Positions 15,635 to 25,701 of a stretch of 56,489 nt of DNA are shown here, one piece after another; the stretch's first letter is position 1, and every line of letters starts with the position of its first letter. The stretch is from a virus: IMG/VR virus record IMGVR_UViG_3300009149_000038, positions 1-56,489 of that record. One strand, written 5' to 3'. The notes beneath the pieces were generated by a model. The model was not told the DNA's origin, made no database searches, and saw only the letters and a list, made by a program, of their open reading frames with translations. A program made the translations under genes and the position numbers.

Positions 15635-16291
15635 TTATATGGATACTGAAACAAGTTCTCTTGGAACGTTATCCAATTGCATATCGCCATCTGGATTTAA
15701 AATAATTCTAACATTATCCGATGCACCGATTGCTGCTGTAAAATCTATTGAATTAACTAAAATAGGAATTGGTACTCCATCTGGACCATCAATTGTTCCC
15801 TCCACATAGTCTTGTGGATTTGCAAAATCATTAGGATCTTCAAATACTTGAACTTGTTCTTTAGGCATTTGGACCATTTGTCCGTCAGAATAAACATTAA
15901 TATTTTCATTCATTTTTGCTTGATTCCAGTTGGAATACCTTACATAACAATTAGTAGTTTTCACGGGGGTTCTTCCCATAAAAATTCCGCATCTTACAAA
16001 TTGTTCGAATAATACTTTTTGAGTTTTCTCATCAAATTTATAAGGGAGTTCCATAGTTTTGGCTTTCATTCCCACAACTTTTACATCTTTGGGATTTACA
16101 AAATCTGAAGATCCTTGAATTTGAACTAACCAATCTCCATTCTGAGCTTGGCCAATGATATATCCTCTCTTGCCCGCATAAGTAACTTTGTCACCTACCT
16201 GAGCCGATTGATTTTCATTAAGAGGCTGAGCTTTTTTCTTGTTAACGATTTTAAACTCAACCGTTTTTTGACGGAATTTTTCCTTAGCCAT
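15635..16291 (-). CDS. Hypothetical protein with KOW/SH3-like N-terminal segment, 218 aa
   Basis: Residues about 30-70 (QVGDKVTYAGKRGYIIGQAQ then WLVQIQGS) look like a small SH3/KOW-type beta barrel. The remainder is beta-rich (ILVNSIDFTAAIGASDNVRI). It lies 8 bases downstream of the 692-aa structural gene and probably shares its late transcript. The role is unknown; a head or core component is suggested by neighbourhood only. Confidence 0.5.
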   Translation of the reverse strand: MAKEKFRQKTVEFKIVNKKKAQPLNENQSAQVGDKVTYAGKRGYIIGQAQNGDWLVQIQGSSDFVNPKDVKVVGMKAKTMELPYKFDEKTQKVLFEQFVRCGIFMGRTPVKTTNCYVRYSNWNQAKMNENINVYSDGQMVQMPKEQVQVFEDPNDFANPQDYVEGTIDGPDGVPIPILVNSIDFTAAIGASDNVRIILNPDGDMQLDNVPRELVSVSI

Positions 16292-16299
16292 ATTGTGTA

Positions 16300-18378
16300 T
16301 TATTTCTTTTTCTTCTTCAAATAAACTCGTTTTTTAGTACCAGTCTTTTCCATGGTGCTATCTTCGATTTTTTCTTCTTCTTCGTCTTCTACTTTTTCTT
16401 CTTCACCATCTCCAAGATCCAATTCCTCTTCGTCCCCAACTTTGATTTCTCCTTCGTCACCACCTAATTCTTCTCCGCCTTCTCCTTCAATTTCTCCGCC
16501 TTCTCCTTCAATTTCTCCGCCTTCTCCTTCAATTTCTCCGCCTTCCCCTTCTTCATCTTCACCGCCTTCTTCAGAGCCCATTTCAACATCTGCTTCAGCT
16601 GCATCAGCATCAGCCTCAATTTGATCCGCTCCTAGACTAACTTCGTCCGAAGCAATAGTTGGGGAATCGCCCAATAATTCGGTATCTACATCATCAAATG
16701 TAACCGCTGAAGCAGGTTCGCTTGTAACATCCTCCGCTCCTACTTCCGTTCCGAATTCAGAATCAAATTCTCCTTCTCCTTCTGCTTCTGCAGGGATTGG
16801 TACTGTATATTTTTGACCCCCAACTTCAATTTGTAAAGGCCCATCAATTTCTAAAGAAATAGTAGCTTCATTAAGGTCTTCTTTTGGGAGTCTCATATAA
16901 GCTTCTACTAGATTTAGATAATCTTTGTATTCGTTTTTGATATCATCTAATTCCTCCTGTAAAGCAGCAATAACTTCTTCGTTTACTTCTTTCGCAAATG
17001 GATTAGATCTAAACTCTTGAATTTTATTTTGTAATTCTATAATATAATCTGTATATTCTTTCCTAGTTTCTATGATTTCCTCATTGATTTTTTCCTCATT
17101 AGGAAGTAGATCTGAAAAAGCTTTGGATACATCAAATCTTAGATGCTCCATCATAAGGTTTTTAGCCTGAATTGGATTGATATTTCTATAGAAAGTACCT
17201 TTTCCCATTTCTGGGTTATAAGTCGCTATGGAAATATTTCCCCTTAGCTTGAATATATCAGCAGCATATTCTGTATTTTCTTTTAGAAAAACTCTTTTTG
17301 CAAAATCAACCTCTGCTATTTCATGGAAATTCTTTCTGAATGTTTCCACCAAAGATAAAAATCTACCTTTACCTGTCCAATTAGCAATTTCAGCGGAATT
17401 TTTATATTCCTCATTGGTAAATTCTTGATTGTTTACTAAAATTCCTTTATCCGAAATAACTGCTTTGTCACTTCCTTCGTAAATGGTAACGGATTTTCCA
17501 TCTATAACAATGTTTGGATCGTTAATTCTCTCGCAAAGGGATACAAATTCTTTATCCAATCTTTTAACACTTTCGTTATTAAGTTTAGAAAGAGTATTTC
17601 CTTTCTTAACATAATAAGATCCGCGAACCCCAAAGACAGCTTCGTTTTCACCTAAATAAAGAACCGGAGAATAAACTTTCTCCATATCGCAGGTGGCGTT
17701 AGCATATTCTAATTGAAGATTTGTAGCATCAACTGTAACGAGATTGATAAGGTCTCTTACGAAAGGATCATAAGAAAATTTAATAAGCCCCTCTTTTAAA
17801 GAACTCTTTGTTTGCGTATTCTTATCATCAAGGTAATTTTGAACGAGATCCTCAATTACAGGAACTAGATAACTACTTCTAGATTTTTTCATAGTTTCCA
17901 TAATCTTAGTTATAGAAACATCAGATTCGTAAGTATCTACTCTATCCTTAATTGCTTTTATAGCATTTCCAACTTTTGGAAAATAGTGGAATGATTGCAT
18001 AGCGGATATAAAGCTCTCATATAAAAGAGCCTCTGGCTGGGATTCAAGCTGTTCTTCAAAATAGTTAAGACTTTCTTTTAGACTAGCGTTTTCCTTAGCC
18101 TCAGTATCCATTAAAGTATTAATAGCATCCCTAACCCCTAGGTTGCGAACTTCCCAAAGCCTTTTTGTATTTTTTAGCCATTCCTGAGTTGGCTCATCCT
18201 TCACAGAAGAAAGACCTTCAAAAAGGTTTTTAACTATCGCTTTCTCAAACTCTACCCTCGCTTGGGAAGGCATGCTTTCGTAAATTCCGGAATTAAGAGA
18301 GGCGGAAGCTTTTTGACATAAAGCTTGCACGTTTTTATTTTCCGTCTTGCTCTTTAAAGAATTAATTTTTTCTATCAT
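16300..18378 (-). CDS. Large putative virion protein with acidic repetitive C-terminus, 692 aa
   Basis: The first 480 or so residues are mixed helical with a central domain (VYSPVLYLGENEAVFGVRGS). Residues about 430-480 are a coiled coil. The last 150 are extremely acidic, with EGEGGEI repeats, and finish in a basic KKRVYLKKKKK tail. A CATAAATA late-like element lies 39 bases upstream. T4-type scaffold and core proteins can be acidic and helical, so a prohead core role is possible, but no family is recognised. Confidence 0.55.
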   Translation of the reverse strand: MIEKINSLKSKTENKNVQALCQKASASLNSGIYESMPSQARVEFEKAIVKNLFEGLSSVKDEPTQEWLKNTKRLWEVRNLGVRDAINTLMDTEAKENASLKESLNYFEEQLESQPEALLYESFISAMQSFHYFPKVGNAIKAIKDRVDTYESDVSITKIMETMKKSRSSYLVPVIEDLVQNYLDDKNTQTKSSLKEGLIKFSYDPFVRDLINLVTVDATNLQLEYANATCDMEKVYSPVLYLGENEAVFGVRGSYYVKKGNTLSKLNNESVKRLDKEFVSLCERINDPNIVIDGKSVTIYEGSDKAVISDKGILVNNQEFTNEEYKNSAEIANWTGKGRFLSLVETFRKNFHEIAEVDFAKRVFLKENTEYAADIFKLRGNISIATYNPEMGKGTFYRNINPIQAKNLMMEHLRFDVSKAFSDLLPNEEKINEEIIETRKEYTDYIIELQNKIQEFRSNPFAKEVNEEVIAALQEELDDIKNEYKDYLNLVEAYMRLPKEDLNEATISLEIDGPLQIEVGGQKYTVPIPAEAEGEGEFDSEFGTEVGAEDVTSEPASAVTFDDVDTELLGDSPTIASDEVSLGADQIEADADAAEADVEMGSEEGGEDEEGEGGEIEGEGGEIEGEGGEIEGEGGEELGGDEGEIKVGDEEELDLGDGEEEKVEDEEEEKIEDSTMEKTGTKKRVYLKKKKK
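16464..16553. repeat. 21-bp tandem repeats encoding EGEGGEI
   Basis: About three to four near-identical 21-base units (CTCCGCCTTCTCCTTCAATT) encode the acidic EGEGGEI repeats of the 692-aa protein. In-frame length variation is expected. Confidence 0.8.
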
Positions 18379-18416
18379 TGCTCGTTCAATTATTTGATAA
18401 ATTGTATTTTTCTATA

Positions 18417-18424
18417 TATTTATG
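18417..18424 (-). promoter_or_regulatory. Possible late promoter (CATAAATA)
   Basis: CATAAATATATAG on the minus strand, 39 bases upstream of the 692-aa gene. One mismatch to GATAAATA and wider spacing than the others. Confidence 0.35.
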
Positions 18425-18454
18425 GCTTATGCCAATTTTATTCCCTTTTTCGTA

Positions 18455-19786
18455 TTATACGATGATTAGATCCCCCGCTACCCCAAATACATCATCATTG
18501 GTAGCATTAGAAATATTGATATCTATCTTTTTATAGTCTACGGTTCCTGGGAACCAGATAGATGTATCAGAGGAGATAGTTACTGGATTTGTAGTGTCCA
18601 ATTTATTATATCTTATATTAGCCCAGACCTTCCCATCTTCAGTATAAAAAGTTTGTCCGGAATCATCTTTCATTTCTAATTGAATATTTATAGATGCATC
18701 CGGAGATGGACATAAGAAATACCCTTCTGAAAAGGCTTTAAATGAATCCTCCGTAATTTCTCCAGTAGTTATATCTGGAATGATTGATACAAGAGGCATT
18801 CTAGATACGGCTATGGAAGAATTTTCTTCCCAGAGAATGTCGGGTTCCTTAAAATTAGTAAAATCCTCTGGTACATTCCAGATATAATATTCATGATTTG
18901 GAGCTCCAAGCTCTATATTATGATAATCATTATCCCCTACAAGAAGCCATCTTACATTTACATTTCTCATTATTCCACCTTCTCTGGTGAATACCCATTC
19001 AATCCATAATGGATTTCCTTTTGGAATAGTGATACCATTGGATGGGGTTTTTACTTCTATTGCTCCATAGTTTTTCTCACCCGCATCGTATAGATTAACG
19101 CCAAAACTTCCTATTTTATTATTTGCTGGCATTTCAGTCGTTGGATCAAATACAGGTTGATAAGCTTCTACCTCGACCTGAAATGTAATTTTGACCCTGT
19201 TTTCTTCATCATGGGAATATTGTATCTTTTTATCAATTCCTACTCTTTCCGGAAATCCAGCGGTGCATCCTACTCTCATCCCCTTATAATAAACATAATA
19301 AGTGATATTTTTATAAAATACCTCTCTGATTTCTTGTTCAATCTTTAAACCAGTAATTTCTGTATCCGCCCATAATTCACATTCAAAACTAACATTTAGA
19401 GGAATCGAATAGAGATAGGAAACAAATCCTTCGAGTTTGCCATCAAGCTCTTTAACATAGCGGCCTTGTACATATCTGGATGTAATTCTTTGTGAATCGA
19501 TATCAGAGCCGGAGTAAGTAATGACTCCCCTCGGGATCATATCAAAATTGCCATCCACCGGTCTTGGAGGAACACAATCTCCATAATGGGTATAGAAGTC
19601 TTGCATAAAACGCTGATCCCCAGATTGGTTATAATACCAGGGAACATTAATTTGTTCTATATCTTCTATAGGATCATTACCCCATACTTGATTATATTGG
19701 ATATGATTGTTCAAAACATCAAGGAGGCCAGCGATAACCGCCCTTATTAAAATGTTTTCGTTATTATATTTCTGAAATAATGCCAT
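18455..19786 (-). CDS. Putative tail completion/sheath stabiliser, T4 gp15-like
   Basis: The 443-aa protein begins with a helix (ILIRAVIAGLLDVLNNHIQY), then INVPWYY, RGVITYSGSDIDSQRITSRY, a stretch of IPLNVSFECELWADT and EIREVFYKN, then KITFQVEVEAYQPVFD. This order of N-terminal helix, P-hydrophobic-Y, basic/aromatic strand, iP...F.l strand and EI...F helix is like T4 gp15, which caps the tail sheath. It is longer than T4 gp15 (272 aa), with an added beta domain of about 190 residues. Similarity is by pattern only. Confidence 0.5.
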   Translation of the reverse strand: MALFQKYNNENILIRAVIAGLLDVLNNHIQYNQVWGNDPIEDIEQINVPWYYNQSGDQRFMQDFYTHYGDCVPPRPVDGNFDMIPRGVITYSGSDIDSQRITSRYVQGRYVKELDGKLEGFVSYLYSIPLNVSFECELWADTEITGLKIEQEIREVFYKNITYYVYYKGMRVGCTAGFPERVGIDKKIQYSHDEENRVKITFQVEVEAYQPVFDPTTEMPANNKIGSFGVNLYDAGEKNYGAIEVKTPSNGITIPKGNPLWIEWVFTREGGIMRNVNVRWLLVGDNDYHNIELGAPNHEYYIWNVPEDFTNFKEPDILWEENSSIAVSRMPLVSIIPDITTGEITEDSFKAFSEGYFLCPSPDASINIQLEMKDDSGQTFYTEDGKVWANIRYNKLDTTNPVTISSDTSIWFPGTVDYKKIDINISNATNDDVFGVAGDLIIV

Positions 19787-19796
19787 AATCTATATA

Positions 19797-20153
19797 TCAA
19801 TAATCCCACCAGGACATGCCCTGAGTTAAATAATTCCAATTTTCAAGTGTTAATCCCATGGATTTAGCAAATTTCTTTGTGGATAAATGCTGTATTAGAT
19901 AAGATGATAATGCCCACAGTCCTAAAGCCACTATAAAGAAGAAAATTCCTAATAATAAATTCCAGAATTCTAAATTGCTATTGTTATAAATAATTCCTAG
20001 AACAGCAACTGATAATATGGAAAAAACAATCGTTACCCCCAGATATTTTTTATAAAAGTGATAAAACCATCTACAATACTTTGGTGGTTTGAAATCTAGA
20101 ATTTTTCTAGTTTCCTCACTGCTTAAATCTTTCCATCTTTTTAATACCGCCAT
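19797..20153 (-). CDS. Two-helix membrane protein, 118 aa
   Basis: Residues about 38-54 and 60-87 are hydrophobic (VTIVFSILSVAVLGIIY; LLLGIFFFIVALGLWALSSY), followed by a soluble C-terminus rich in Trp (ENWNYLTQGMSWWDY). It lies 10 bases upstream of the gp15-like gene. No family recognised. Confidence 0.5.
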   Translation of the reverse strand: MAVLKRWKDLSSEETRKILDFKPPKYCRWFYHFYKKYLGVTIVFSILSVAVLGIIYNNSNLEFWNLLLGIFFFIVALGLWALSSYLIQHLSTKKFAKSMGLTLENWNYLTQGMSWWDY

Positions 20154-20220
20154 TCTGCCATTAAATTAAGGAGGCCAATCCAGGCCAACTACTTATGTTC
20201 ACGATCATCGACCATTCATT

Positions 20221-20391
20221 CTATTTATTCATGGGATTCTGACTAGTTAAGTGAAAATCCTGACAACAATTACATTTATAAACAAATACCTTTTCATATC
20301 CATATTCAAGATTTATATCGTCAGCCCTCAATTGAGCAACCCACTCTGAAAAAAATCTAACTTTTTTTACACATTGAACTTGTCCTGGCAT
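20221..20391 (-). CDS. Small Cys-containing protein, 56 aa
   Basis: An ATG-initiated frame starting directly after the helicase stop, with three clustered Cys near the C-terminus (YKCNCCQDFHLTS) and one at position 7. These could form a minimal metal site with His46. The tight coupling to the helicase gene and intact frame support a real gene. Function unknown. Confidence 0.5.
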   Translation of the reverse strand: MPGQVQCVKKVRFFSEWVAQLRADDINLEYGYEKVFVYKCNCCQDFHLTSQNPMNK

Positions 20392-22101
20392 TTATTCGGA
20401 AATTGCCTGGATCCTTTGATAAAAATCCAGAGGAAATAATTTTCTATTTTTATGAATAAGATCGGAAAGCGAGGCATCTAGAAAATAAGTAACCCCCCAG
20501 TCATTTTCATTCCTGACAATTCTTCCAATCCCCTGTAATATGGAAATACTAGTTTTAAATGAATACCACATAGGGTCTAGATCCATTTTAGCCTTAACTA
20601 ATCTATCCATTAAATTAGGATATGGAACTTTGGCAAATATCTGAAATCTACCGAAATTATCTTTCATATCTAAACCTTCGAGAAGAGATGGACCCAATAA
20701 TATTTTGTCCGTGTTTAATTTCAAATCTTCTAAGAAATGTCGTTTTTCTTCAGTTCCATTATAGATTAGGACACGTTTACGATTCTCCGGAGATAATCCG
20801 TTAAATATGTCCATCGATAACTTATAAGATGCTGAATGGATCAAACCGGATTCGCCTTCATGATTATTAATAATCTCATTTACTTTTTGTTGAAGCCATG
20901 GGAGGTTTTGTTCAATATAATTGTATGACATCTTCCTCCTATTATAAAAATAGATTGGGGATTTATCAAAATTAAACTGGCTTTCTAATCGAATATATTT
21001 TGCTCCATTTAAAGAGATACTTTTTAGATATGAAGATGGATCTGAAAAAGTGGCACTCATTAATACGGTAAATCCCGTATGTTTGTGAAAATATTTGTGC
21101 ATTAGATATCTTTCCTCTAGACAATTGAATACTATCTGATCCCCATTAGGATTTTTTATAAGATTTCTAATATCTGTATTTTGGAGAATTTTTACATAAG
21201 CCACTAATTTATCCTGAAAACTCATAAGCCAATCTGAAGCCCATAATGATTTTCTCCATTCCTTTGGCGGTTTCTTTGGATATTTTTCTTTGACGGATTT
21301 TCTAAAAATACTTATTGGTTCTTTAAAATTATCTATGGAAAGGGCTATTCTAGCAATGAGACCAAGGAGTTTATTTTGATCTTCCTCGTCTTTCATTTCA
21401 TGTATAGCAATTTTTATAGTGCTTACATCTTCATGATAATTTCCCATTTTATGAACTTCAAAAAATTCTGCTAATCTTTCTATTTTTTCTGCAATCTTCT
21501 GAGAAATTTTTGGGGAATATGAATTTTGTATGATATCTAGAATCTTGTGACCCTCATCACAAAAAGTAAAATCCCTTGGAGGAAATAATGGTTCATCCAT
21601 CTTGGGGTTGACGTCATTCATCATAACAAGCCAATAGGCATAGTTAAGCATGGCTGTTTGACTATTTGAGGCTTTAGCTCTTGCAGAATAATATGGGCAA
21701 TCAATATAGCATGGAAATTTCTTAGGATCTTTCCCCTGTATCTTACAAGTTCCTAGAGGGGTTTTTTCTAAGTTATCGGTGCAAACATAGTTATCAAGTC
21801 CTTTTACACTTCCCCATGACATTCTAAATTTGTTCAGATCCTTTTCATATTGATCTTGTAAAGAAATATCAGAGGATAAAATATATCCATCATGCCCCAT
21901 TTGATTTAATATCCAAGAGGCACACATAGCAATCAATGATTTTCCAGATCCAACCGGAGCATCCAAGATAACTGTATGATAATCTTTATCATAATAGGCC
22001 TCTATTATTTGTTGAATTGCTTCTCTTTGTCCTTTTCTCCATGAGAAATTTGGAGGCATAAATGATTCCTCGAAGTCTTCAAAATACTGTTTTAGATCCA
22101 T
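20392..22101 (-). CDS. DinG/XPD-type superfamily 2 helicase
   Basis: The 569-aa protein has Walker A (APVGSGKS, about 50), four Cys between motifs I and II (YVC ... GTC ... FPC ... DC, about 105-140) consistent with an iron-sulfur cluster, a DEGH box (about 185), VLMSATF (motif III) and GRIVRNENDWG (motif VI). These are the hallmarks of XPD/DinG-family 5'-3' DNA helicases. It could serve repair or recombination with the gp46/gp47/UvsX set. T4 itself uses UvsW and Dda rather than this family. Confidence 0.85.
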   Translation of the reverse strand: MDLKQYFEDFEESFMPPNFSWRKGQREAIQQIIEAYYDKDYHTVILDAPVGSGKSLIAMCASWILNQMGHDGYILSSDISLQDQYEKDLNKFRMSWGSVKGLDNYVCTDNLEKTPLGTCKIQGKDPKKFPCYIDCPYYSARAKASNSQTAMLNYAYWLVMMNDVNPKMDEPLFPPRDFTFCDEGHKILDIIQNSYSPKISQKIAEKIERLAEFFEVHKMGNYHEDVSTIKIAIHEMKDEEDQNKLLGLIARIALSIDNFKEPISIFRKSVKEKYPKKPPKEWRKSLWASDWLMSFQDKLVAYVKILQNTDIRNLIKNPNGDQIVFNCLEERYLMHKYFHKHTGFTVLMSATFSDPSSYLKSISLNGAKYIRLESQFNFDKSPIYFYNRRKMSYNYIEQNLPWLQQKVNEIINNHEGESGLIHSASYKLSMDIFNGLSPENRKRVLIYNGTEEKRHFLEDLKLNTDKILLGPSLLEGLDMKDNFGRFQIFAKVPYPNLMDRLVKAKMDLDPMWYSFKTSISILQGIGRIVRNENDWGVTYFLDASLSDLIHKNRKLFPLDFYQRIQAISE

Positions 22102-22114
22102 ACCTATCTTACAT

Positions 22115-22141
22115 AAAAAAGGCCCTAGAGTTTCTAGAGCC
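22115..22141 (-). terminator. Intrinsic terminator after the 596-aa gene
   Basis: GGCTCTAGA / TCTAGGGCC stem (9 bp, one mismatch) with a 3-base loop, followed by TTTTTT on the minus strand, between the 596-aa gene and the helicase gene. Confidence 0.8.
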
Positions 22142-22163
22142 TTGATCTTTTTTGAAAATATTC

Positions 22164-23954
22164 TTATAAGTATCCGGTTTGTTTAAGCACTCTTGATGCT
22201 TTGGCAGCATCTTGTCCGGAAGCACCAGATTTGGGTTCTACAGCATCATAAGCTTTTGCCAGTCTAGCAAAACTAGATATATCAATTCCATTTAATAAAC
22301 TTTTACCGATATCTTCCTTATTTGCTTTCCATGCATACCCCTTTCTTAGATCATCTATAATGTCATCTAATACTGAATCAAAATTATCCATAACGGATTT
22401 TTTGAGTTTTTCTTTCTCATCATCAACTTTTTTGTCAATCCCTAGTCTTTTCTTAGTTGAATATCTTTTATATCTTTGTTGTTGTGATAAACTTGAATGG
22501 CTCCATCCAATATCTCCAGGTTTTAAAGGATCGGGATTTTCCTGTCGAGCTTTACTTCTTTCCTTCTGTGTTTCCCCCCTCTTTTTATCCCCACGTATTA
22601 GCTCTACTGTAACATCACCATCCAATCCCTGAATAAATTCTGATAAACCTTGTCCGGAATAACTACCTTTTAGTCCAGGCTGATAATTATGATATCCTCT
22701 TTCATTCAGATTTTCATTTTGTCTTTCCAGCTCTCTCTGTCTTTCTCTTTCTTTTCTTTCTTTCTTTCTCTTATATTCATCATCCTCGTATTTTCTAATT
22801 GAATCTAAATCATATAATTCAAATTTTCTTTCAGATTCTCTTTTAAAAAAATATTTCGGAATTCCATCTACTGTAATTACTCCTCCCCTGAAATCGGTTT
22901 TTAAAACACTTGAAAATTTCTTGGGATCTTTTGGAACTTCAATTATTTCGACTTCTGAATCTCTTCCAGCAGATCCCCATCCTCCTGACGAGGTCATTCG
23001 TCTGATGATTTGATTAGGGAGATTAAATTTCTTTAGATTTCCCATATCCTCATTTAAAAACTCCTTAAATGAAGGAACTAAATTTTCTGCCCACATATAT
23101 CTTTTCATTTTTTGTGTTGATTGATATTTAGGATGTCTAGAACCAAATCCGGTTTTAGCCGGAACTGCTATATGAGGGCCGGATCTCAATTCGATTGACC
23201 ATTCCCCGCTTCCCGTATAATCTTTAATCTTTATCAATGTAGCATTTTCTGCCTGATCCCAATCCCCCCAAGAAGAATCATTGAATTTTTTTCTGCTAAG
23301 CTTTTTATCAATTATTTCTATATACCAGTCGTTCTCATTTATATAAAGGGGTTTTTTATACTTTTCTCTAAACTCCTCCTCTATATCTCTTATAATTTCT
23401 ATAAGTTTTTCTTTAGTCGGTGGATAATCCCAGAATGAAATAATTCGATCATTTATCCAAACTCTTCCGGCATATTCCATCGACATTCTTCCTTTGAACC
23501 CCTCCATATCTGGATATAAATTGTAGATATCTGGGTGAATCCCCCTCAATTTTCCAATTCGCATAGTTCCATTATAATATCCAAACGGAAATTGAAATTC
23601 TTCGGTCCCTAATGTCGGGGTACCGGGCCTTATAATACTAAGATTATCAGCCTCTATCATATCCGGGCTTTCTTTTAGCATCTTAGCATATTTAGATTTC
23701 AGAGATTCCCAGAGGTTAATACCATCTAGTTCATCCCTCCGGATTCGAAAGAAGAATAAAAGTGCATCTTTTTCCTCTGGTGTATTAAGTTTTTCGAGCA
23801 TCCTGACTGTAGCTTTTTTCAGACGTCTCGGATTATCAATAAGAGCTAGAAAATTTTCATAGAAAGATTTAGCATAAAGAGCCCAATACTTTACAGGTTC
23901 GGGGATTTTCTCTTTTTCAATTCTCGGTAGACGGTCAAGCCAACTATAATCCAT
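22164..23954 (-). CDS. Large hypothetical late protein, 596 aa
   Basis: The N-terminal part has many aromatics (FPFGYYNGTMRIGKL). The middle contains a 40-residue Arg/Lys/Glu-rich segment (KRKKERKERERQREL) that is probably a long charged helix, and the C-terminal 100 residues are helical. A clear GATAAATA box lies 18 bases upstream, so it is probably late and may be a virion component. It has its own terminator. No known domain is visible. Confidence 0.5.
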   Translation of the reverse strand: MDYSWLDRLPRIEKEKIPEPVKYWALYAKSFYENFLALIDNPRRLKKATVRMLEKLNTPEEKDALLFFFRIRRDELDGINLWESLKSKYAKMLKESPDMIEADNLSIIRPGTPTLGTEEFQFPFGYYNGTMRIGKLRGIHPDIYNLYPDMEGFKGRMSMEYAGRVWINDRIISFWDYPPTKEKLIEIIRDIEEEFREKYKKPLYINENDWYIEIIDKKLSRKKFNDSSWGDWDQAENATLIKIKDYTGSGEWSIELRSGPHIAVPAKTGFGSRHPKYQSTQKMKRYMWAENLVPSFKEFLNEDMGNLKKFNLPNQIIRRMTSSGGWGSAGRDSEVEIIEVPKDPKKFSSVLKTDFRGGVITVDGIPKYFFKRESERKFELYDLDSIRKYEDDEYKRKKERKERERQRELERQNENLNERGYHNYQPGLKGSYSGQGLSEFIQGLDGDVTVELIRGDKKRGETQKERSKARQENPDPLKPGDIGWSHSSLSQQQRYKRYSTKKRLGIDKKVDDEKEKLKKSVMDNFDSVLDDIIDDLRKGYAWKANKEDIGKSLLNGIDISSFARLAKAYDAVEPKSGASGQDAAKASRVLKQTGYL

Positions 23955-23971
23955 TTACGGGATACATTTTC

Positions 23972-23981
23972 TTTATTTATC
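23972..23981 (-). promoter_or_regulatory. Late promoter (GATAAATAAA)
   Basis: GATAAATAAAG on the minus strand, 18 bases upstream of the start at 23954. It matches the box at 28712-28722 over 11 bases. Confidence 0.65.
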
Positions 23982-23985
23982 CCAA

Positions 23986-25698
23986 TTATAATTCTATTAT
24001 TTCTTCATCAAGTTTTTCCACCTGTAGATCCGAAAATCCTGCATTTTTTTGGATCTCTATTTTATAGGCAAAATGTTCTATAGGTAAGGGAGAGTGATTG
24101 ATTATGAAGATATTCATCTTCATTTCTTTTGCAGTTCTCTGAAGAAGACCGATAATGTCATAAATTCCATCGCCATCAATTGAAGATAAAACCTCATCGA
24201 GCATGAAAATATTAAGGGACGGATATTTTCTTTTTAGCATTCGAATAATAGAGATTAGAACTGCAAGATCCACCCTCTTTTTTTCTCCGGTGGATAGGGT
24301 GCCAACATTTATATCAATCCCTAGATGCTCCAGCTGGGGTTCAAAATCGGAGTCAAATTTAAGACTATATGGGAAATGTAGTTCATTCAGCGTAAATTCA
24401 ATTTCTTTATTTAACGTTGGAAGATAGCTTTCAAGTATTTTTTTCTTTACCCCTGAATCAGAATATAATTCTTCTAATACCGCCATATACTTAAAATTTT
24501 CATCAAGATCAACTTTTTCCTCCTCTTTCTTACTGATCTGAATTGTATTTTTTGAAATGATATTTTCTATTGAAGTAAACTCTTCTGGCTTGGATTCCTT
24601 AAGCTCTACTAATCTTTCATTGAGATTTTCATATCCGGATTTTGCTTGAATAAGAAACTGATTTAGTTTTTGTATGCTCTCTTTAATTTTTATTAGGGTT
24701 TCATCATATTTAGAAGCGGAAGATTCAAGCAATTCTCTATAGCTCTTCTCTCTTTCCTCCTTTTCTTCATTAAGATTTTCTTTTATTAATGAGAATCTCT
24801 TGTCTGAAAATGGGGTTTCGCAAGTAGGACACTGATCTTTATTGTAAAGATCCAATTTTTCATCAAGGCTAGATATATCAGATTCTAATTTTTGCTTTTG
24901 AGAAATAAATGATTCCTTCGCATTTTTTATCGCAGTTTCCTTATTCTTTGCTTCTTTTAATTTTTCCTGAGCTTCTGCGAATTTTGGTTTGATAGCAAGC
25001 ATCCGGTCTACTATTTCCTTTATTTTCTTGCTATTATCTTCCTTAACCTTATCCTTAAGTTTTTCTAATTCCTTTGTAGCACTTTTGATAGAGGTGCTTA
25101 ATGATTTAATTTCCCTATCATAAAGATCTATATTGATTTTAATATCCCGGAGATCTTTCCGAACCATATCGTTCATTTTGTTTATGATCTCCATGGCAAA
25201 AAGCTTGTCAATAATAATACGCTTATCTTTTGGTGTCATTGCTATGAATGACTTAAAATCATTTACTGATAAAGATATAATATTGGAAAATATATTATAT
25301 GGAAGTCCGGTAACTTCTAAATCAATATAATCCTGATAATTAGCAATCCCGGCCTTTCCTATATCATTCTTCTCATTGGGTTCTTCCCCCTTCCTATATT
25401 TGTGAACTTTTAATTCCTGAGGTGAAATATTTCTTTCTATTGTTACAAGATTACCTGGACTAACTTCTACCTCTCCCTTAACCCAGCCATGTTTATTTAG
25501 CCTATTTGCAATCTCTTCTTTCAAAAATCCGTCAAGTTTTCCATAATAGAGTATCTTCGGGAGATTTACTACAAATGACTTTCCATGGCCATTTTTTCCC
25601 AATACCATCCACAGACCTCCTTCATCAGAAAGTTCTAACTTTTGAAGTTTATTTCCATATGGTCCGATATTCCTCCAAGAAATGCTGCGTAGTTTCAT
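23986..25698 (-). CDS. 46: Recombination endonuclease subunit, T4 gp46-like (Rad50/SbcC family)
   Basis: The 570-aa ATPase has Walker A GKNGHGKS (about 35), two long coiled coils around a zinc-hook CPTC (about 295), the ABC signature LSTGEKKR (about 465) and Walker B with D-loop FMLDEVLSSIDGDG (about 500). T4 gp46 is 560 aa. With gp47 it resects DNA ends to feed UvsX-dependent recombination and host DNA degradation. The 122-aa gene separates it from gp47, unlike the direct adjacency usual in T4. Confidence 0.93.
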   Translation of the reverse strand: MKLRSISWRNIGPYGNKLQKLELSDEGGLWMVLGKNGHGKSFVVNLPKILYYGKLDGFLKEEIANRLNKHGWVKGEVEVSPGNLVTIERNISPQELKVHKYRKGEEPNEKNDIGKAGIANYQDYIDLEVTGLPYNIFSNIISLSVNDFKSFIAMTPKDKRIIIDKLFAMEIINKMNDMVRKDLRDIKINIDLYDREIKSLSTSIKSATKELEKLKDKVKEDNSKKIKEIVDRMLAIKPKFAEAQEKLKEAKNKETAIKNAKESFISQKQKLESDISSLDEKLDLYNKDQCPTCETPFSDKRFSLIKENLNEEKEEREKSYRELLESSASKYDETLIKIKESIQKLNQFLIQAKSGYENLNERLVELKESKPEEFTSIENIISKNTIQISKKEEEKVDLDENFKYMAVLEELYSDSGVKKKILESYLPTLNKEIEFTLNELHFPYSLKFDSDFEPQLEHLGIDINVGTLSTGEKKRVDLAVLISIIRMLKRKYPSLNIFMLDEVLSSIDGDGIYDIIGLLQRTAKEMKMNIFIINHSPLPIEHFAYKIEIQKNAGFSDLQVEKLDEEIIEL

Positions 25699-25701
25699 TA
25701 T

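Noticed and set aside
16352-16624. Plus-strand Ser/Pro-rich frame
   Set aside because: It is antisense to the acidic repeat region of the 692-aa gene; its composition is forced by the repeats.
22680-22740. A further copy of the NFERG module in the 596-aa protein (NERGYHNYQPGLKGSYSGQG)
   Set aside because: Only ERG and scattered Gly positions agree; the DP and MG positions do not match.
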